Assembly (NCBI GenBank): GCA_042434945.1
Contig: CP170191.1
Coordinates: 2,976,001-3,040,000 of the forward strand
Reading direction: 5' to 3'
DNA: 64,000 nt
DNA from: Escherichia hormaechei_A
Lineage (GTDB): Bacteria > Pseudomonadota > Gammaproteobacteria > Enterobacterales > Enterobacteriaceae
In this document: piece after piece, positions 59,754-64,000 of the stretch
Layout of the letters: every line of letters starts with the position of its first letter
How positions within the stretch are numbered: position 1 is the first letter of the stretch
Notes under the pieces: model-generated
Databases searched by the model: none
The model's input: only the letters and a program-made list of their open reading frames with translations
Told to the model about the DNA's origin: nothing
Made by a program: the position numbers and the translations under genes

Positions 59754-60128
59754 ATGCAAATACAATCCCTGCCCCCTCAAAGGGCGGCATCGTCACGTCT
59801 GTCATCAGTCGAAATCTGGCAAAAATTACTGGAGTATCTGCTGGAGCAACACTACGGCCTTACCCTCAACGACACGCCGTTTGGCAACGACAGTGTGATC
59901 CAGAAACACATTGATGCGGGAATCTCACTGTGTGACGCTGTAAATTTTATCGTGGAAAAGTACGACCTGGTGCGTACTGACCGTCACGGCTTCAGCGTGA
60001 AAGAGCAGTCTCCGTTTATCGGCAGCCTTGATATGCTCCGAGCCCGGAAGGCTACCGGGCTGATGACCCGCAAGGGATATAAAACCGTTACTGACATCAC
60101 AGGTGGCAGATTCAGCGGAGGGAAATAA
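59754..60128 (+). CDS. Type IV toxin, CbtA/YeeV/YpjF family
   Basis: A 124-residue toxin that inhibits FtsZ and MreB polymerisation, giving lemon-shaped cells. Family segments: WQKLLEYLLEQHYGLTLNDTPF, IDAGISLCDAVNFIVEKYDLVRTDR and SPFIGSLDMLRARKATGLM. Full length, so toxin activity is likely. Its stop overlaps the next small frame by 1 base. Confidence 0.87.
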   Translation: MQIQSLPPQRAASSRLSSVEIWQKLLEYLLEQHYGLTLNDTPFGNDSVIQKHIDAGISLCDAVNFIVEKYDLVRTDRHGFSVKEQSPFIGSLDMLRARKATGLMTRKGYKTVTDITGGRFSGGK

Positions 60129-60226
60129 TGACGTTAGCCCTGATCGTTGACGCCAACACCGTCAGCGATCAGCCCCTCAGGTACCAGTACAAAGACTGGC
60201 GCTTTTATCAGATCTCCATTAGTTGA
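60128..60226 (+). pseudogene. Truncated YeeW-like (DUF5983-type) reading frame
   Basis: ATG overlaps the toxin stop codon, as for yeeW after yeeV. The first residues, MTLALIVDANTVS, resemble the N-terminus I recall for YeeW-like proteins (M-x-L-A-L-x-x-E-A-D-S-V), but similarity ends after about 15 residues and the frame stops at 33 codons, just where the opposing glycosyltransferase operon ends. This marks the junction of an insertion or deletion. Confidence 0.45.
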
Positions 60227-60663
60227 AACAGATGTTCGCTCAGACAGCGCGTATGGCGGTAACACCTTAACGGAGATATCCGTCTGAGATAGAATAGGGT
60301 GTGGCAGGACGCCGCCAGAACATCAGGGGCCGTATCGTCTGTCAGGATGGGGCTTAATTCCGGGGCGTTCAGTAAAATGAACCATTTCTCCGGTAGCATG
60401 CCTTCCGCATTTCCTTTCGGAAAATAACCGCCCAGATACAGTAACACGGCCAGCAGGCGAAACTGTCGGGTGAGTACCGTTTCAGTGTCCCGGTAATGTG
60501 CGGCTATCCACAGGCATTCCCGCCGCATAAACCGTCGGGTCCGTCGGGTGAGGTCACCGCCTTTATCATACCAGTGTTCGACGATATCCCTTGCGGAGCG
60601 AATGGAGTCATCACCCGTTGTCGCAGTTTGCCACGACCGCGCCAGAAGCGTTGCGATATCCAT
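60208..60663 (-). CDS. Uncharacterised 151-residue protein encoded behind the glycosyltransferase
   Basis: Function not recognised. The protein is helical and Arg/Trp/Leu-rich (TRRFMRRECLWIAAHYRDTETVLTRQF), without a clear signal peptide. It starts 3 bases after the glycosyltransferase stop and is therefore very likely its operon partner. Its 3' end overlaps the truncated YeeW-like frame on the other strand. Confidence 0.6.
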   Translation of the reverse strand: MDIATLLARSWQTATTGDDSIRSARDIVEHWYDKGGDLTRRTRRFMRRECLWIAAHYRDTETVLTRQFRLLAVLLYLGGYFPKGNAEGMLPEKWFILLNAPELSPILTDDTAPDVLAASCHTLFYLRRISPLRCYRHTRCLSEHLFQLMEI

Positions 60664-60666
60664 GGA

Positions 60667-61656
60667 TTAACGCCGCACCTGCGAAACGGCTGCGGGAGTA
60701 TTGCGGACACCAGGCAGATAAATATTGCGGACCAGCTTCAGGAGGAAAAAGACATCGCTCAGGTTGCTCACGCCGGATACCAGATGGCGAAAGGCTATCC
60801 GCGCACGAAAACGCGCCCGGATCGCCAGCCGGTCATTCACCCTGCGCCGGTACAGGCCCAGAAAATGGCGGCTTTCCACCAGCGCATGCCCGACTAGCGC
60901 TCGTCTGACAGACCGGTACTGCGTCTGTGTACTGAGTGCCAGAATATCTGCAATCACGTCGCAATAGCTGAACGCGCGGATATCGTAATAATCCGGGCTG
61001 TGGGTAATTGACGCCGGGTTATTCACCCACAGGTAATCCTGTCTGTCAGAGAAATAAAATCGGCCATCTGCGGCGGCAAGCTGTATCGTCCAGAGAATGT
61101 CCTTGTGGCTTTTCCCTTCCTGGAATCGCAGGTCATGCTCACGAATATACGCTGAACGGATTATCTGCAGCCACAGATAATGCGGCCATTCCCTCTGGCT
61201 GACGCAATGGCGTATCCACTGCTGACCCGTCAGCGTCTGGCCGTAAGGCTGTCTGCGGTGAACGGGATGCCGCAGATGTCCGACGCTGTCTGTATGCCGG
61301 GCATTGAAAAAGACGACATCGGCCTGTGCTTCGCGTGCTGTGCGCAGCCGCTCCTGCAGAAAATCTGCCGCAACCCGGTCATCCGCATCCAGGAACACCA
61401 CCCATTCGCCACGGTGAATCGCCAGTGCAGCATTACGGGCAGCATACACCCCCTGATTTTCCTGACGAATGAGAATAAGCCGTTCATCTGTAATGGCGCT
61501 GAGTACCGTCCATGTTTCGTCGGTAGAGCCATCATCCACAGCAATGATTTCAGTACTGAGCGTTGTTTCGCCAAGCAGTGTCTGGACCAGAACCCCGATG
61601 CTGTCAGCCGCATTGAAGGCAGGAATGATGACGCTGATATCGATGTTGATTTTCAT
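60667..61656 (-). CDS. Family 2 glycosyltransferase
   Basis: A 329-residue GT-A enzyme transferring a sugar from a nucleotide-sugar donor. The N-terminal GT2 domain shows ISVIIPAFNAADSIGVLVQTLL, IIAVDDGSTDETW, GVYAARNAAL and the metal-binding DxD as VVFLDADDRV (residues about 89-98). The C-terminal half (about 200-329) is basic and may associate with membrane. Acceptor unknown: surface polysaccharide or an adhesin are possible. Such a gene is out of place inside the yeeU/yeeV-type backbone. Confidence 0.8.
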   Translation of the reverse strand: MKINIDISVIIPAFNAADSIGVLVQTLLGETTLSTEIIAVDDGSTDETWTVLSAITDERLILIRQENQGVYAARNAALAIHRGEWVVFLDADDRVAADFLQERLRTAREAQADVVFFNARHTDSVGHLRHPVHRRQPYGQTLTGQQWIRHCVSQREWPHYLWLQIIRSAYIREHDLRFQEGKSHKDILWTIQLAAADGRFYFSDRQDYLWVNNPASITHSPDYYDIRAFSYCDVIADILALSTQTQYRSVRRALVGHALVESRHFLGLYRRRVNDRLAIRARFRARIAFRHLVSGVSNLSDVFFLLKLVRNIYLPGVRNTPAAVSQVRR

Positions 61657-61738
61657 TGAACAAATGGAATGTAAGCAGAGGGAAACTTCAGAGCTGTCAC
61701 CCCATCAGGGGCAATAACCTGCCGGGTAAGAAACATTA

Positions 61739-61903
61739 TCAGGCAGAGCGCTCAGATGATTTTCGTGCTGGTGTGGACACCACCCGTTTTTCTCTGATTT
61801 CCTGGTTAACCACCATCAGACAGTCATCGCAGAATTCTTTATCAAGCCCGAAAAGCCGGTCCAGAACGCCTCTTTTCTTGTTACATCTGGCACATTTTTT
61901 CAT
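61739..61903 (-). CDS. Small zinc-ribbon-like protein (54 residues)
   Basis: MKKCARCNKKRGVLDRLFGL..., with Cys4-x2-Cys7 and Cys25-x2-Cys28, a short four-Cys zinc ribbon, followed by a basic tail. AGGTGAT lies 7 bases before the ATG. No family name recognised. It lies upstream of, and in the same orientation as, the glycosyltransferase operon. Confidence 0.6.
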   Translation of the reverse strand: MKKCARCNKKRGVLDRLFGLDKEFCDDCLMVVNQEIREKRVVSTPARKSSERSA

Positions 61904-62278
61904 TCCATCACCTGCTATCGCATTCCGGTGCCGTGCCCGCAGGACAAAAGAAGGCCGCCCGCCAGAAGACAGAAAATAAATTAATAAACAATACGTTAAA
62001 TGAGTTTTTGGAAATTTATCACAGGCACTACCGGGCCGGATAATTCATTTTGCAGATCAATTTTTATAAATCGATCGGTTTAATCGATCATCTTTTTCAC
62101 TCTGCGTTACACGCCATCCGTATTTCAGCTAACCGGCACGCCGGCAAGCTCCACCGAATCGCCAGGGAATGCGCTTCGAGCCTGACGGCTGGGGCTAATG
62201 GTGTCGTAACGTAAGATGGCATTGCAGGTTTTTGTCACGTAGATGCTTTGCGTATGCGTTAACGGTAAATCCGGAATA
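61904..62278. other. 375-base intergenic region
   Basis: No supported gene. It contains the second GATCGATC-type palindrome near 62070-62088 and A/T-rich DNA around it; the remaining part (62120-62278) shows nothing I can assign. Confidence 0.45.
62070..62088. promoter_or_regulatory. GATCGATC-type palindrome, copy 2
   Basis: ATCGAT-CGGTTTA-ATCGAT preceded by GATCAATTTTT at 62055. It shares the TCGATCGGTT core and the GATCAATTTT arm with the element at 55536-55563. Confidence 0.5.
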
Positions 62279-63196
62279 TCACGAAACTTTTTTACGAAGC
62301 CATCTTGTTAAGCCACTGTCCAGAATGAGCCCGGCTAACTTATCGGGGCCGATTAACGTAATGCAGTCGGCTTTGATACTTTCGGATAAAGGCCCGCTGT
62401 GCCAGATAAAAAACATTCTTTTATAAGCAGTAGTTTCCCTGAAACGTTTTTCATACTCACTTAGGGCACCTGCATTCGCATGCGATTTTATCTGTACAAA
62501 CGCTTTCTCACCGGTGGTAGGCAATTCAAGCTCAAGATCCAGCGTTTTTTGTGTTTTCCCGACAATGCTGGTGCGTCGCCACCCACTGGTTGAAAAAATA
62601 AGGTCAATCAGTAGTTCAAAATCCTGCCAAGTCAGCAATTGGCACAGATTTTTTATCGCGGTCAGATATGCCTCCTCAGCCTTTTTCGCCGCTGAAACGG
62701 CAGATAGATCTACGTCATTTATTTTACGAACAACATAATCATGTGCGCTTACGTTACATATCGTTCCCCGGTACCCCTGAACCTTTAAGAGGTCACCGCT
62801 CAGGTGATCCGTCGTTAGCTGCGCACCACCAATACTGGTGTTTTTCCACCCTTCAACCGTCTTTCGGAGTCGACTTCCATCCTCCAGGACCTCTACCTGG
62901 CCTGTGGGGCGACACCAGTAAAGAAACCCGCCCCAAAAGGTGATGAATACTGTCTCTGCTCCTGCCGTGTAGAAAGTTTTAATCTGCCTTACGTCACTGG
63001 TCGCGACGGCTTGCCGCCTATCACGGATGTTAAGCCAAATATCATGAACATCTTCCCATCGTTCCTCAACACAGAGACTGTTCGGGGTTTGATGATAACC
63101 AAACCGAAGTGTGCCATCCGACAGGCACTGCCGCTCCCATTCACCAGCCTAACCAAGCTTGATAAACTGAACTACTGTCGGGATGATTTTTTCCAT
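62279..63196 (-). pseudogene. Restriction-endonuclease-like (PD-(D/E)xK) gene with an early in-frame amber stop
   Basis: From ATG 63194-63196 (MEKIIPTVVQFIKLG) the frame meets TAG at 63149-63151 (codon 16). It then runs uninterrupted for 289 codons to the TGA at 62279. The long part reads AGEWERQCLSDGTLRFGYHQTP, then RQAVATSDVRQIKTFYTAG, LLKVQGYRGTICNVSAHDYVV and a C-terminal PD-(D/E)xK-like core DLELELPTTGEKAFVQIKSHA (Asp-x-Glu...Gln-x-Lys). No ATG or GTG occurs after the amber until a TTG at 62638, which would give only the last 119 residues. Coding character is clear on both sides of the stop, so I read this as one about 305-residue gene broken by a single nonsense change, or read through. 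Similar proteins occur in defence contexts. Confidence 0.7.
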
Positions 63197-63282
63197 AATG
63201 TTCCGGTGTGGTTAGGGTATCTACTGATATAAAACAGGAGATGTTCAGTTATTTCAACGCACAATGCGTCGTGAGAGGGTCT

Positions 63283-64000
63283 ATGCAGACTACAACACTC
63301 TATGTTATCGGAAATGGCTTCGATCTCAGGCATTGCATCCCCTCAAGCCTGTGGCATTTTAAGGAATTCCTCCGGGCCACGGATTCGGATATCTACCGGG
63401 ACGTTGAAGAATATCTACCCGTGGATGGTGACTGGTGTGATCTTGAAACTGCATTAGCAGGTCTTGATGCCGACGTGCTTATCAACAATCTTGGCCATTT
63501 CATGAGCTCTTACGGCAATGAGGTCTGGAGTGATGCTGGTCATCATGATTTTCAGTATGAGGTGGAGCAGGTAATAAAACGCCTTTCTAAGGGTCTGCGT
63601 TACCAATTCGGACTGTGGATCCGTCAGTTGCCGATACCCTCGTGTAAAAATGCACCTAACCGCTTGACTAAGCTGGATCCACAGGCAATTTTCCTGAGCT
63701 TTAATTACACCAATACACTTAGTCGTGTCTATGGAGTCGAACCGGAGCGTGTTCTTCACATCCACGGTTCTGCGGAGACGAGGGACGATGATTTGATTCT
63801 GGGGCATGCCTGGGAGCCGGGATCCCGCCCTTCTCTCAACGAAAGAGCCGATATTGCAGAGATTGATACCCGGCTCATGGAAGCGAACAGCATCATTGAT
63901 GACTATTTCTTCGCGACTTTTAAGCCTTCACAGAAGCTTATTGCTAAACACCAGTTTATTTTTGAGGAGTTGAGCGAGGTTAAGCAGGTGGTGATTTTAG
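63283..64000 (+). CDS. AbiH-type abortive infection protein, 3' end outside window
   Basis: At least 239 residues, open to the last base. The N-terminal motif TLYVIGNGFDLRHCIPSSLWHFKEFL and the later IFLSFNYTNTLSRVYG...VLHIHGSAE with LILGHAWEP are characteristic of the AbiH family, which causes abortive infection against phages in Lactococcus. GAGAGG lies 6 bases before the ATG. Divergent from the broken nuclease gene across 86 bases, so the two may share a promoter region. Confidence 0.8.
   Translation, partial: MQTTTLYVIGNGFDLRHCIPSSLWHFKEFLRATDSDIYRDVEEYLPVDGDWCDLETALAGLDADVLINNLGHFMSSYGNEVWSDAGHHDFQYEVEQVIKRLSKGLRYQFGLWIRQLPIPSCKNAPNRLTKLDPQAIFLSFNYTNTLSRVYGVEPERVLHIHGSAETRDDDLILGHAWEPGSRPSLNERADIAEIDTRLMEANSIIDDYFFATFKPSQKLIAKHQFIFEELSEVKQVVIL

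Noticed and set aside
62141..62157. CCGGCAAGCTCCACCGA as a possible attR copy of the ssrA end
   Set aside because: Only about 10 bases match the tmRNA terminus, the T-arm sequence is absent, and AbiH-side cargo continues beyond it.
62279..62638. A self-contained 119-aa gene starting at TTG 62638
   Set aside because: The same frame continues upstream for 170 more coding-like codons, so the TTG is internal to a longer gene.
35749..64000. CRISPR array or tRNA genes in the island
   Set aside because: No regularly spaced direct repeats of CRISPR length and no cloverleaf-forming sequence were seen after ssrA.

Overview
The window is enterobacterial chromosome, almost certainly Escherichia. Gene order matches the E. 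coli pssA-yfiM-kgtP-rrnG-clpB-pgeF-rluD-bamD-raiA-pheLA-tyrA-aroF-yfiLRNB-rplS/trmD/rimM/rpsP-ffh-ypjD-corB-grpE-nadK-recN-bamE-ratBA-smpB-ssrA order. Many proteins (AroF, Ffh, RplS, SmpB) look identical or nearly identical to K-12 as I remember it. KgtP, YfiR, DgcN and YfiB look clearly more divergent, and a few genes are absent from K-12 at these places: a DUF4385-type gene, a PepSY/DUF2946 pair, and a gluconolactonase fragment. The source is therefore a non-K-12 lineage or a sister species with local recombination; the species cannot be settled from this window.

Bases 1-35.8 kb are core genome. They carry phosphatidylserine synthase (5' end outside the window), alpha-ketoglutarate uptake, a complete rrn operon on the minus strand (16S-tRNAGlu-23S-5S with P1/P2 and terminator), heat-shock clpB and grpE with visible sigma-32 promoters, aromatic amino-acid genes with the pheL attenuator and TyrR boxes, the YfiLRNB c-di-GMP module, the ribosomal protein/tRNA methylase/SRP block, SOS-controlled recN with two LexA boxes, two BAM lipoproteins, and smpB-ssrA.

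From the 3' end of ssrA to the end of the window (35.8-64 kb) lies an integrative element of the CP4-57 type: IntA next to ssrA, then AlpA, a YfjI-like DUF3987 protein and the yfjQ/yfjX/radC/yeeT/yeeU/yeeV backbone. Between the integrase and AlpA sits a defence-type cargo block. It holds a 1209-aa SF1 helicase with an internal coiled coil, a 42-aa basic repeat peptide, an unassigned 259-aa protein divergent from a dGTPase-like HD hydrolase, and a three-gene operon (TerB-domain protein, DUF2791-type ATPase, DEAD/DEAH helicase) that I recognise as the Shango anti-phage system. A decayed IS256-family transposase follows.

After the AlpA/DUF3987 genes come a tandem zinc-finger/HNH-like protein, a group of small exported or membrane proteins, antirestriction and RadC-like genes, and a CbeA/CbtA-type type IV toxin-antitoxin pair. 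Downstream of the toxin the usual backbone is broken by a minus-strand glycosyltransferase operon. The right end carries a PD-(D/E)xK-like nuclease gene interrupted by an early in-frame amber codon, and the start of an AbiH-type abortive infection gene running off the window. The right attachment site is not in view.
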